NCBI RefSeq assembly: GCF_031157835.1 | Contig: NZ_JAVIDR010000022.1 | Span: forward strand, 1 to 61,122 | DNA: 61,122 bases | Source of the DNA: Acinetobacter rudis | GTDB taxonomy: Bacteria; Pseudomonadota; Gammaproteobacteria; Pseudomonadales; Moraxellaceae | Direction: 5' to 3' | Shown here: positions 1-7,554 of the stretch, in pieces | How the letters are laid out: each line of letters begins with the position of its first letter | How positions within the stretch are numbered: the first letter of the stretch is position 1 | Translations under genes and position numbers: made by a program | The notes under the pieces: model-generated | What the model was told of the DNA's origin: nothing | Seen by the model: only the letters and a program-made list of their open reading frames with translations | The model's database searches: none

Positions 1-147
1 TACCAAAAGCTTTATAGCATAAGGTTAAGCGACGAAATGTGTCATATGGCTTACGCCAGTCACTTATATCCTCACCCCGAACGATGAGGTTTTACGCTCC
101 ATCGGATAAAAGAGTACGACTTTAAGTATCAGCTTCGAGTCTTCCTA
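1..147 (+). other. Unidentified 3' end of a transcript (structured RNA or CDS tail)
   Basis: The first 147 bases run into a clear rho-independent terminator, so something transcribed rightward ends here. Frame 1 is open from base 1 to a TGA at 85-87 (about 28 codons), which would fit the C-terminus of a protein beginning before the window. Against that, the stretch is rich in short complementary segments (for example the CCTCA/TGAGG pair at about 70-90 and CCGA/TCGG around 77-105), and about 60 bases lie between the stop and the terminator. That is more like a structured non-coding RNA. I could not match it confidently to tmRNA, RNase P, SRP or 6S RNA. Confidence 0.25.
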
Positions 148-175
148 AACGCCTGATTTATTCAGGCGTTTTTTA
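148..175 (+). terminator. Rho-independent terminator
   Basis: A stem of nine pairs (148-156 with 162-170, AACGCCTGA / TCAGGCGTT) with a five-base loop is followed by a T-run. It ends the transcript entering from the left edge and separates it from psiE. Confidence 0.8.
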
Positions 176-186
176 TTTCTCATGCC

Positions 187-200
187 TTCATGTGCATGAA
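187..200. promoter_or_regulatory. Small dyad upstream of psiE
   Basis: TTCATG-TG-CATGAA is a six-base-arm dyad about 50 bases before the psiE start. It could be an operator, but there is no independent support for a specific regulator. Confidence 0.2.
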
Positions 201-249
201 ACTTGCTTAGGTTTTAATCAAACTTATTTTCTTATTGGATTATCTCCTT

Positions 250-744
250 ATGCAAAAACCATCAAGCACACATAAAATCGAAGCCTTACTTGATCGTATT
301 GGTAATACTGCAGTCGAAAGCTTTCATTATCTCGCATTATTTATTATTGGCTGTATGATTGCTTGGTCTGCAGTCCATACTGTTATTGAAATTTATACAG
401 TAAAACCCTTTGCAACAATCGATGATATTTTATTGCTATTTATCTATTTAGAATTAGGCGCCATGGTTGGGATTTATTTTAAAACCAATCATATGCCTGT
501 TCGTTTTCTTATTTATGTCGCAATTACTGCACTAACACGGTTACTCATTTCAAATGTACAACATGAACACAAAGCCAGTATGGACTTAATTATTATTACT
601 GGTTCAATCTGTATTTTAACACTGGCAATTTTAATTGTGCGTTTCGCATCTTGGCATTACCCTTCCGTCATTCGTGCTAAACATCATGAACTCCCTTCTT
701 CAACACATAAAACACCTCGCCCACAAGATGATGAACTTGCTTAA
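250..744 (+). CDS. psiE: PsiE-family phosphate-starvation-inducible membrane protein
   Basis: A 164-residue integral membrane protein. Four hydrophobic segments (about residues 17-42, 55-75, 82-100 and 112-135) match the four-helix PsiE family, including the typical GAMVGIYFKTNHMPVR loop between helices 2 and 3. The biochemical role of PsiE is unknown; in enterobacteria it is induced by phosphate starvation. I chose ATG at 250; an in-frame TTG at 235 would add five residues but has no Shine-Dalgarno sequence. The C-terminal 30 residues are hydrophilic and His/Pro-rich. The gene follows a terminator, so it must have its own promoter in 176-249. The next gene begins 37 bases downstream on the same strand and may be co-transcribed. 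Confidence 0.75.
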   Translation: MQKPSSTHKIEALLDRIGNTAVESFHYLALFIIGCMIAWSAVHTVIEIYTVKPFATIDDILLLFIYLELGAMVGIYFKTNHMPVRFLIYVAITALTRLLISNVQHEHKASMDLIIITGSICILTLAILIVRFASWHYPSVIRAKHHELPSSTHKTPRPQDDELA

Positions 745-781
745 AGTGGAAAAGATTTGGGCTCTAGCTTAATTCTATAAT

Positions 782-1267
782 ATGTTAAACTCAGGACATC
801 TTACCTTTGAGCATATGATTGTGTCTGAAATGAATTTTGAGCGCCTACAACAATTTTTTAGTCAGGTACCCAGTGTACAAGCAGATCGCATTGATGCTTA
901 CGGCAGTGATGGCCAACATGCTTGGTGGTTTAAGTTTCAGATTGATACAACTCATGAACTTGCTTGGCAAACGGTGCAAGAATTAGGACATGTACTAAAC
1001 TATTTATCTACAAATGAACGTTTGCCAACTCAATTTTTACCCGTTTCTCCACCACCTTATATGAATGGTGTCGCACAAGATTTTCTTGCATGGGTCATCC
1101 AATGTAACCATCCAGATTTTACGCCAGATATTATTTGTGACTGGTTAGAGGCTCGTTTACCAAATCCGGTCAATGACCCTGAGCAATGGAAAATTAAAAC
1201 AGATCTAAAAGAACTTGAGAAAATAAGTGATAAAGATTTAGATAAAATGATTCCACCAAATCTTTAA
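782..1267 (+). CDS. Conserved hypothetical protein, 161 residues
   Basis: I do not recognise a characterised family. The product is a soluble, acidic protein without signal peptide or membrane segment. The middle is aromatic and proline-rich (for example VSPPPYMNG near residues 88-96, followed by FLAWVIQCNHPDF), and the C-terminal 30 residues are charged and probably helical. Codon use is like the neighbours, which supports a real gene. The start is uncertain: there is no good Shine-Dalgarno sequence before 782, and a TATAAT sits directly before it at 776-781. In-frame ATGs at 815 and 830 are possible alternatives. It lies 37 bases after psiE and ends in a hairpin region shared with the convergent phospholipase D-family gene. 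Confidence 0.6.
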   Translation: MLNSGHLTFEHMIVSEMNFERLQQFFSQVPSVQADRIDAYGSDGQHAWWFKFQIDTTHELAWQTVQELGHVLNYLSTNERLPTQFLPVSPPPYMNGVAQDFLAWVIQCNHPDFTPDIICDWLEARLPNPVNDPEQWKIKTDLKELEKISDKDLDKMIPPNL

Positions 1268-1323
1268 ACGAAACAACCAATAAAAATCTTGTTCATCGTA
1301 TAAAAAATAATGTTCATAACATA

Positions 1324-1365
1324 GGCTAAGACTCCAACTGACCTTTCGGCAGTGGAGTCTTAGCC
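1324..1365. terminator. Strong hairpin between convergent genes
   Basis: GGCTAAGACTCCA-a-CTG (1324-1340) pairs with CAGTGGAGTCTTAGCC (1350-1365), giving 16 pairs with one bulged A and a nine-base loop. It sits between two convergent genes and probably acts as a terminator for one or both. Neither side has a convincing T-run, so the mechanism is uncertain. Confidence 0.5.
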
Positions 1366-1388
1366 ATTAAAAATATGGTGAGTTATAT

Positions 1389-2849
1389 TTAAAAGGTCGA
1401 GAGACCGCTCCACTCCATGAAACGATATAATCCGTACTTTAATTTAGATTCATCTGCATACTGAGCATAATCCACACTCATTTTCCGCCCATCTAAATTA
1501 AACCATGCTTGATCAAAATATTGTCTTGCATCCACGAATACTTGTTGATCACGATTTCCAAGCACTCTTAAATCTGTTTCCAAATTATAATTTTTTAAAT
1601 TACGTGCTGTGAAGTTTGCTGAACCTAAGATTAACTCACTATCTTTTGTATTCGATTTAATGATCATTTTGCTATGACATTGTTCGCCTTGTGTATTACA
1701 CCAACGTACATCAACACCAGCCTTATGTAGCTCCGATGCAACTTGTCGATTTGGAATTCCATTTTTTTCACGTCCAAAGGCATCTTTATTTGGATCTAGC
1801 AATATCCTTAATTTCACTCCACGTTGTTTTGCCGCAATTAAAGCATCAACTGTTTTACGTTCAGATAAATAAAACATTGCCAAGTCGAGTTGCTCTCCAG
1901 CTTTAGCACCATCAAGAAGTGCTAATAAAGCATTATAAATTGCAGCCTCTGTGAGTACTTGAGCTTGAGTTTGCACTGGTTCTTTCAAATCACCAAAAAC
2001 TACTACTGGACTATCGCCACCAGACATTTTAGCTACAGGCCGCTCTGAACGTAATACGTCAACAGCAGTTGCACCACTCACCAACAAAGCCACATTGCTA
2101 TGACGCGAACTACCATCATGTGGGTTTGCAGAGCTTACAATCGCTTTCCACCCTTCTGTCGTGTCTACAACAATAACCTTACGATGATTTGCCTTAAAAT
2201 TGAATAAGTTCAAATAGCTCCGCAAAGTAATCTTTTCATTACCAAATGGATTAGTTAGCCAACCTGTTTCAGTATTATTTTTTAATCCCTGACAACATAA
2301 ATACCAAAGACCAGACCAAACAGGATTTGATGCACGTAACGGTGTAAGGTCAGTTTCTATGACATCAATTCCAGCGCGGCGTAATTGAAAATACTGTTCA
2401 GATTGTGTGCCACCATAAACAGTATTAATTGGATCAGTAATAAACTTAATTTCAATATTAGGATTTTGTTTACGCTTGTTAACCAAAGCATCCGTTAATT
2501 CTTGGCTTAAAGGGCGAAATTGTTGTTTGGAATCACCATGGCTTGGGTTAAACAAGAACATATCAAGCACAATGGTACTTTGAGCTTGCTCAATCAACTT
2601 AAGTGTTTGATCAAAAATTTGTTGTTGTAATTGTTGTTGGCCTTGTGCATCAATATAAGTTTTATCTGCCAAAAACTGCACAGGTGTAGGTTTGAGTTGG
2701 CTACTATAATTTAAGCCCTCAGGCAAAGCTTTATGAGTGTGGTAAATTGCGGAAGACAAATATGTCAGCGCAAAAACACTTAAAATCACTCCAAAATAGC
2801 GACGCTTACTCCAGTTCAGTTCGCTGTGAATTTTTCTGAAAATACGCAT
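1389..2849 (-). CDS. Phospholipase D / cardiolipin synthase-family protein
   Basis: A 486-residue protein with an N-terminal membrane anchor (about residues 19-36) and two phospholipase D halves. The first half has a full HKD motif, HRKVIVVD at 222-229, followed by a SSANPHDGS box. The second has HSKMIIKS at about 392-399, followed by ILGSANFTARN. In the second motif the usual aspartate eight residues into the HxKx4D pattern is a serine, so the site is atypical there. PLD-fold enzymes of this type transfer or hydrolyse phosphatidyl groups through a phosphohistidine intermediate, and bacterial anchored members are often cardiolipin synthases or phosphatidyl transferases. The exact substrate cannot be read from the sequence. 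The gene stands alone on the minus strand, about 80 bases downstream of the zinc-receptor gene. Confidence 0.75.
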   Translation of the reverse strand: MRIFRKIHSELNWSKRRYFGVILSVFALTYLSSAIYHTHKALPEGLNYSSQLKPTPVQFLADKTYIDAQGQQQLQQQIFDQTLKLIEQAQSTIVLDMFLFNPSHGDSKQQFRPLSQELTDALVNKRKQNPNIEIKFITDPINTVYGGTQSEQYFQLRRAGIDVIETDLTPLRASNPVWSGLWYLCCQGLKNNTETGWLTNPFGNEKITLRSYLNLFNFKANHRKVIVVDTTEGWKAIVSSANPHDGSSRHSNVALLVSGATAVDVLRSERPVAKMSGGDSPVVVFGDLKEPVQTQAQVLTEAAIYNALLALLDGAKAGEQLDLAMFYLSERKTVDALIAAKQRGVKLRILLDPNKDAFGREKNGIPNRQVASELHKAGVDVRWCNTQGEQCHSKMIIKSNTKDSELILGSANFTARNLKNYNLETDLRVLGNRDQQVFVDARQYFDQAWFNLDGRKMSVDYAQYADESKLKYGLYRFMEWSGLSTF

Positions 2850-2928
2850 AGATAACCACCTAATCCAATCAGCTCAGACTAGGTGGTATCACTTTAATTT
2901 TCAATATATATTTCGTGAAGAGTCTGCT

Positions 2929-5004
2929 TTAGAACTTAAAGTCGACACCCATAACGAAATTTCGTCCCATTTGAGGAATGCTAGGTAAGAATGACGCATG
3001 TTGATAGACTTTCTCATCGAGCAGATTATTTGCATTTAAAAATACACGGTACTCTTGTGCAATTTTATACTGACCAGTATAAGCTACACCAAGGTTAAGC
3101 ATGTTATAGCTTGGCGTTTCCGATTCATATGCCGCAATTTTATCTTGCTGAAATACATGATAAAACTCAGCATTCCCACTCCAACGCTCATCAAATTGTG
3201 CATTGACTTTTGTTCCTAGACGGCCTGCTGGTATACGAGGTGCGTTGTCACTCTCAATCTTTCCTCGAACATAATCGCCAAATACACCGGCCTTATATCG
3301 TGGACTGAATTGATAATTTACTTCAGCTTCAGCACCATAAAACTTTGCTTTATCCTGACTATATTTAATCAGGCGAAAATCATGATAATGATCCAATGTT
3401 TTGGCATAAATAAAGTCATCAAACCATTGATGGTACACATTAAGCTTATAATCTAGACGATCATTATCATAACTTAAACCAAGCTCAAGATTATTTGATG
3501 CTTCCTTCTTCAAATCTTCATTACCTACTTCATAGGTATTGGTTGCAAAGTGTTTACCATCTGAATATAGCTCTTGTGCCAAAGGCAAACGTTGTTGATG
3601 CGATGCGCTAAATGAAAGTTGATAATCAGGTTTAAATTGCCAATGTGCTGCAGCAGAAGCTGATCCTGCTGTACCTGAATAATCTTTTTGTTTTGAATCA
3701 ATATCAATTTTTTGATGATCAACTCGCCCAGCCAATTCAACTTTTACTGCATCATTGAGCTGCTTTTGTTCAAAGGCAAATAGACTATATTTTTGTGTGG
3801 TACTTGGCGCCATAATCGCCTCTTCACCCGTTAAATCTAGCTTTTGCTGACTGCCTTGCAAACCAATACTTCCTTCCCAACCTACAATAGGCAAATGGAA
3901 CAGTTCAACACGACTATCATATGCTTTACTTTTAAACCGCGTAGTAATACTTTGCTCTTCTAACTCATCATGACGATAATCTGTATAACTAGCTTGAAAT
4001 TTTAAACGTTTAAAACCTGCAAATGGATCGTTCAACTCTGAACGAAAATCATAACGCTCAGACACCATATCAATCCAAGGCCCCCCATGGTCGTGATCAT
4101 GATCTCCATGATCGTGCTCATGGTCATGGTCATCTCCAGTCTCATCATGATCATGCTCAGCACAAGACAAACTCAAACCGTGTGTATGACAGGATTCATA
4201 TTCATGACTATGCCCAGGTAAACCATATTGGTCTTTACGTTTACTATAAGCTAGACCTGTAAAGCCTCGATCACCAATCCAAGATAAGCCCACATTAAAT
4301 TGGTCTGAGTCTGCAAAAGTATCAGCGACTCTACGCTCAGGATGATAATGAACATGATCCCCATGTGGTTCAGCAGCTAAATAGTCTGGGGCAATGTAGT
4401 TATTGGCTCGACGCGTCAAACCTTCTAAACGCAAAGCAAACTGCTCCCCCAAAGCCACTGTTGCACCCGCATGAGTGAGTTTTTCATCATTACCCGTGTT
4501 GTAACGAAAGCCAGCTTGTGCTTCATAACCTTTTTCAGGCATCTGAGTTAGAATTTTATTATCGACAACATTAACAACCCCAGCTGGTGTTCCTGCTCCA
4601 TACAACAAAGCTTCAGGACCACGAATTAGTTCAATACTTTGAGCTAATTGCGGATCTACAGTAATGACGTGATCGGGAGATAACGTTGAAACGTCCATAG
4701 TATCACTGGCGTTGGTCGTAACTTTTAAACGAGCGCCCTCTTGCCCACGAATAACAGGACGACTTGCACCAGCACCAAACTGTCCAGACACAACTCCTGG
4801 TACCCCATGTAAAGCATCACCCAACGTACTCGGTGCTTGAGCAAGTTGATCTTGCTGAAGTTTTGCAACAGCCTTTTTTTGATCGGCATCTGCCGTCAGA
4901 ATAATGGTTTCTAATTGCACTCGGGTTTGTTGTTCTTCTACCGCCCAAAGACTGCTATTGCAACTCAAAATCGATAATGTAAGGAGGCTTTTGGATAGGT
5001 TCAT
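2929..5004 (-). CDS. znuD: TonB-dependent outer-membrane receptor, ZnuD-like (zinc uptake)
   Basis: A 691-residue TonB-dependent receptor. In order it shows a signal peptide (residues 1-21), a TonB-box-like ETIILTAD (32-39), a plug domain (about 45-150, with RPVIRGQEGARLKV and IELIRGPEALLYGAGTPAG) and a 22-strand barrel ending in F. Two extracellular loops are extremely histidine/aspartate-rich: about 213-221 and, more strikingly, 265-308, which contains repeated HDHDH units and two cysteines (272, 281). This is the signature of the zinc receptor ZnuD of Neisseria and Acinetobacter. The start at 5004 gives a proper signal peptide; the longest frame begins 14 codons earlier, inside the operator. 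A Zur-box-like dyad 24 bases upstream suggests repression when zinc is plentiful. No periplasmic or inner-membrane zinc transport genes are adjacent. Confidence 0.85.
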   Translation of the reverse strand: MNLSKSLLTLSILSCNSSLWAVEEQQTRVQLETIILTADADQKKAVAKLQQDQLAQAPSTLGDALHGVPGVVSGQFGAGASRPVIRGQEGARLKVTTNASDTMDVSTLSPDHVITVDPQLAQSIELIRGPEALLYGAGTPAGVVNVVDNKILTQMPEKGYEAQAGFRYNTGNDEKLTHAGATVALGEQFALRLEGLTRRANNYIAPDYLAAEPHGDHVHYHPERRVADTFADSDQFNVGLSWIGDRGFTGLAYSKRKDQYGLPGHSHEYESCHTHGLSLSCAEHDHDETGDDHDHEHDHGDHDHDHGGPWIDMVSERYDFRSELNDPFAGFKRLKFQASYTDYRHDELEEQSITTRFKSKAYDSRVELFHLPIVGWEGSIGLQGSQQKLDLTGEEAIMAPSTTQKYSLFAFEQKQLNDAVKVELAGRVDHQKIDIDSKQKDYSGTAGSASAAAHWQFKPDYQLSFSASHQQRLPLAQELYSDGKHFATNTYEVGNEDLKKEASNNLELGLSYDNDRLDYKLNVYHQWFDDFIYAKTLDHYHDFRLIKYSQDKAKFYGAEAEVNYQFSPRYKAGVFGDYVRGKIESDNAPRIPAGRLGTKVNAQFDERWSGNAEFYHVFQQDKIAAYESETPSYNMLNLGVAYTGQYKIAQEYRVFLNANNLLDEKVYQHASFLPSIPQMGRNFVMGVDFKF

Positions 5005-5027
5005 GTAGGTGTCCCGATATATTTTCA

Positions 5028-5048
5028 AAACGTTATAACATAACATTT
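5028..5048 (-). promoter_or_regulatory. Zur-box-like operator
   Basis: Read on the minus strand this is AAATGTTATGTTATAACGTTT, a 21-base near-palindrome of the form AAATGTTAT-n3-ATAACGTTT. It closely resembles the gammaproteobacterial Zur consensus, in which GTTATA and TATAAC halves are flanked by A/T. It lies directly upstream of the zinc-receptor start codon, which is where a repressor of that gene would bind. Confidence 0.65.
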
Positions 5049-5101
5049 AAGCTTTGAAAAGAGAGCATCTAAAAAGATGCCCTCTGTAAACTAATGTACA
5101 A

Positions 5102-6415
5102 TCATTTGGAAGCCATTGAATGATTTTTATCCACCATGCAACAGAAATTGCTTAAATTTCGTTGCTGCAAATAAATAAAACTCATCAGCATAGCAACAAT
5201 AAAATAATAAATAAAAGTAGGGTTTCTAAAAAAAAGATAATATTCTGTCAAACCACTCAGAATATACTGTAAGACAAATGCAAAACCAGCTAATCCAAGA
5301 AATTTTAATTGTTCATGATGCGTTCTAATGAACGTAAAGATAAAGTAAAATAATGGCAAAAATAAACTTATTAATAAACCGACAAATCCTATAATACCAT
5401 TCGCTGCTAATTCATTTAAAAATATATTATGTGCATGTTGATAACATTCAGGAATTTTAGAGACTTCTGCTCGACGACAATTTTCCGCTTCGACACCATA
5501 TAAACTCACCCCCATTACTGGTGCTTGTTCAAACATTTCTATTGCATTTTTCCAAAGTAAAATTCTGATACCTGTACTATTTTCATATTTATTTTGAATA
5601 ATATTTTGTTGATCCGATTGAAAATGTCCTATACGACTCATTATAGGTGAGTTTGTATTGAGCAAATTAATTAACATAAATATAAAAACTGATCCTAACA
5701 TAAGGGCAATTTTTTTCTTTTCCGTTCTAAAATAACTATAAATTAACACTAAAAAAATAATGGGTAGTGCAACCCAAGCACCTCTAGAACCATGAAGAAT
5801 CAAATTAAATAGGGAAAATAGACTGAGAATAATAATAAAATATGAATACTTAGACTTATTATAAAAACCATAAAAAAGAGATAAAAGGGATACAGCAATA
5901 AAGCTAATATCATAACTAGCAATAGGATTAAAAAAAATGGTTAACTCACCGCGATGAAAGTTAAATTTAAGATTATAATAAAAAATATACAACCCTAAAA
6001 AAAGGACTCCCAAACAGACAACTTTAAAGAGATAATTAACTTTATAATGAATATGATCCAAAACCGTTGGCAAAAAGGCCAATGGAATTAATAAAACATA
6101 GAGACCAACCATACGCCGATATGTTGATAACGGACCACCCTTGGGAATTAAATCTAATCGATCAAAAATATAATATCCTAAAGCAACGGTAAAAAATCCA
6201 ATTGAAGATACAATAAGCAAAGGCATAAAAACTTCAACTTTTTTATTTTTTACAAAAATAAAAATAAAACTTAAAGTTAATAAAATAGAAAATAACTTAA
6301 CATTTATATCTTCATTAAAAATAAATGAAAAAATAAAGTAGATAATAAAAAGTGAAAAAATCATACTCTTTTTATCGATATTTACATTATCTAAACGTTT
6401 TATCGAAGCAAACAC
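5102..6415 (-). CDS. O-antigen ligase / Wzy_C-superfamily polysaccharide ligase
   Basis: A 437-residue polytopic membrane protein with about twelve hydrophobic segments. One large hydrophilic loop (about 255-330) lies towards the C-terminus, as in WaaL ligases and protein O-oligosaccharyltransferases. Diagnostic residues are the SRGAW sequence (about 210-214) and HN at 329-330. The latter starts the family pattern H[NSQ]-x9-G-x2-[GTY], matched exactly by HNIFLNELAANGIIG. Such enzymes move a glycan from undecaprenyl pyrophosphate to lipid A-core or to protein. The region is unusually AT-rich (16 G/C of 60 bases in 5881-5940), suggesting foreign origin. The start is uncertain: GTG at 6415 begins the longest frame, and ATG at 6364 is the alternative. 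It lies just outside the aspS end of the outer-core locus, so action on lipid A-core is plausible but inferred. Confidence 0.75.
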   Translation of the reverse strand: MFASIKRLDNVNIDKKSMIFSLFIIYFIFSFIFNEDINVKLFSILLTLSFIFIFVKNKKVEVFMPLLIVSSIGFFTVALGYYIFDRLDLIPKGGPLSTYRRMVGLYVLLIPLAFLPTVLDHIHYKVNYLFKVVCLGVLFLGLYIFYYNLKFNFHRGELTIFFNPIASYDISFIAVSLLSLFYGFYNKSKYSYFIIILSLFSLFNLILHGSRGAWVALPIIFLVLIYSYFRTEKKKIALMLGSVFIFMLINLLNTNSPIMSRIGHFQSDQQNIIQNKYENSTGIRILLWKNAIEMFEQAPVMGVSLYGVEAENCRRAEVSKIPECYQHAHNIFLNELAANGIIGFVGLLISLFLPLFYFIFTFIRTHHEQLKFLGLAGFAFVLQYILSGLTEYYLFFRNPTFIYYFIVAMLMSFIYLQQRNLSNFCCMVDKNHSMASK

Positions 6416-6571
6416 AAAAACACCAATTTTTTATTAATATCAATGGGCGCAGTGTAAATGAGTTAAATAAAAATTTAAATATATTCAAAACCCAATTTTA
6501 CAAAACATGTAAAAGCTCAGTGATATCTATTGTTAAACTAGTTTAAGTTCGATAGAAAAGTATACGATCTC

Positions 6572-7366
6572 ATGCCATTTACGCTCTCTCACATGGTACT
6601 CGCCCCTCCTATATATCATGTAACGCATAAGAAATTGCCCTTAGCAGCGTTAGCAATGGGGAGTATGACACCAGATCTATACCGTTTATTTACCTCTAGT
6701 GATATGGCTTTAACCCATCACTGGTCTAGTCTTTTCAGCTACAACTTGTTTTTTGGATCATTGCTTTGTCTGATATGGTACATGTTGTATCGTCCAGTAC
6801 TTTACATTTTATTTAATCTTTCCCACCCATTAAAATTTCATACAAAAAAACAAATTATTCACTTTATTGCCTTAACTGCAATTGCAGTCATTTGTGGTGC
6901 CGCAACTCACTTGCTATGGGATGGCATAACCCATCTAGATTATCGTACCTTTGCTTTTCATGATTTTTTAGCCCAGCAGATTCAGTGGGGTTCACACAAC
7001 TGGCCTATGCACTTAATACTACAAATTGCTTTTTCAATTATTAGCTTACCTATATTGCTTTGGATGACCTATCTATATTTTAAACGTCATCATGCACCTA
7101 AAATACGACCACATTGGATTAAATATTTTATGTGGGGACTTTTTAGCTTGAGTATTATGAGTGGTGTGCTCGGTTATTTATCTTTTGCATCTAGCGTATT
7201 ACCCAATTTAATACATACTGACCCTTATTATTATTTAGGTCGCTCGTTAAATTATTTTTTTCGCTACTTTCTACTTATTTTTAGTTTAGGCTGCTTGATC
7301 TTTCAGTATATTCAAAAATACACAGCATACAATTCAAACTGTTTACTCATTAAGGAGTCAAAATGA
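6572..7366 (+). CDS. DUF4184-family membrane protein
   Basis: A 264-residue protein that starts with MPFTLSHMVLAPP and carries an early GSMTPDLYR motif (about 30-38) and HLLWDGITH (about 112-120). These His/Asp-containing motifs on a multi-helix membrane scaffold define the DUF4184 family, related in pattern to YdjM/YbcI metal-dependent membrane hydrolases. About six hydrophobic segments are visible. The catalysed reaction is not established for the family. The gene is transcribed toward aspS, ends about 190 bases before it, and is divergent from the Wzy_C-type ligase gene. Confidence 0.7.
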   Translation: MPFTLSHMVLAPPIYHVTHKKLPLAALAMGSMTPDLYRLFTSSDMALTHHWSSLFSYNLFFGSLLCLIWYMLYRPVLYILFNLSHPLKFHTKKQIIHFIALTAIAVICGAATHLLWDGITHLDYRTFAFHDFLAQQIQWGSHNWPMHLILQIAFSIISLPILLWMTYLYFKRHHAPKIRPHWIKYFMWGLFSLSIMSGVLGYLSFASSVLPNLIHTDPYYYLGRSLNYFFRYFLLIFSLGCLIFQYIQKYTAYNSNCLLIKESK

Positions 7367-7485
7367 CTCTTTTGGGGCTACAAGACCTAAAAACAAAACC
7401 CTTGTTTCAGGTGAAATATCGCTGTTTTTATATCTAGTTCTTGTGACTACTCCTTCAAAGAGGCATAATTGAGTGTTTTCTATCG

Positions 7486-7507
7486 GTAACCCTTTAAAAT
7501 CGGTTAC
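7486..7507. promoter_or_regulatory. GTAACC-n10-GGTTAC dyad before aspS
   Basis: A perfect six-base inverted repeat with a ten-base spacer, about 50 bases upstream of the aspS start. Its position suits an operator or a promoter-proximal hairpin. No regulator can be named from sequence. Confidence 0.2.
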
Positions 7508-7554
7508 GTTATATCTAATTTAATTGACTCTAATAGAAGTGGACTTAACACGCC

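Noticed and set aside
4023..4262. Histidine-rich plus-strand frame opposite the zinc receptor
   Set aside because: It is the antisense of the HDHDH-encoding repeat, which reads as His/Asp-type codons on both strands; no ribosome-binding site or independent family match.
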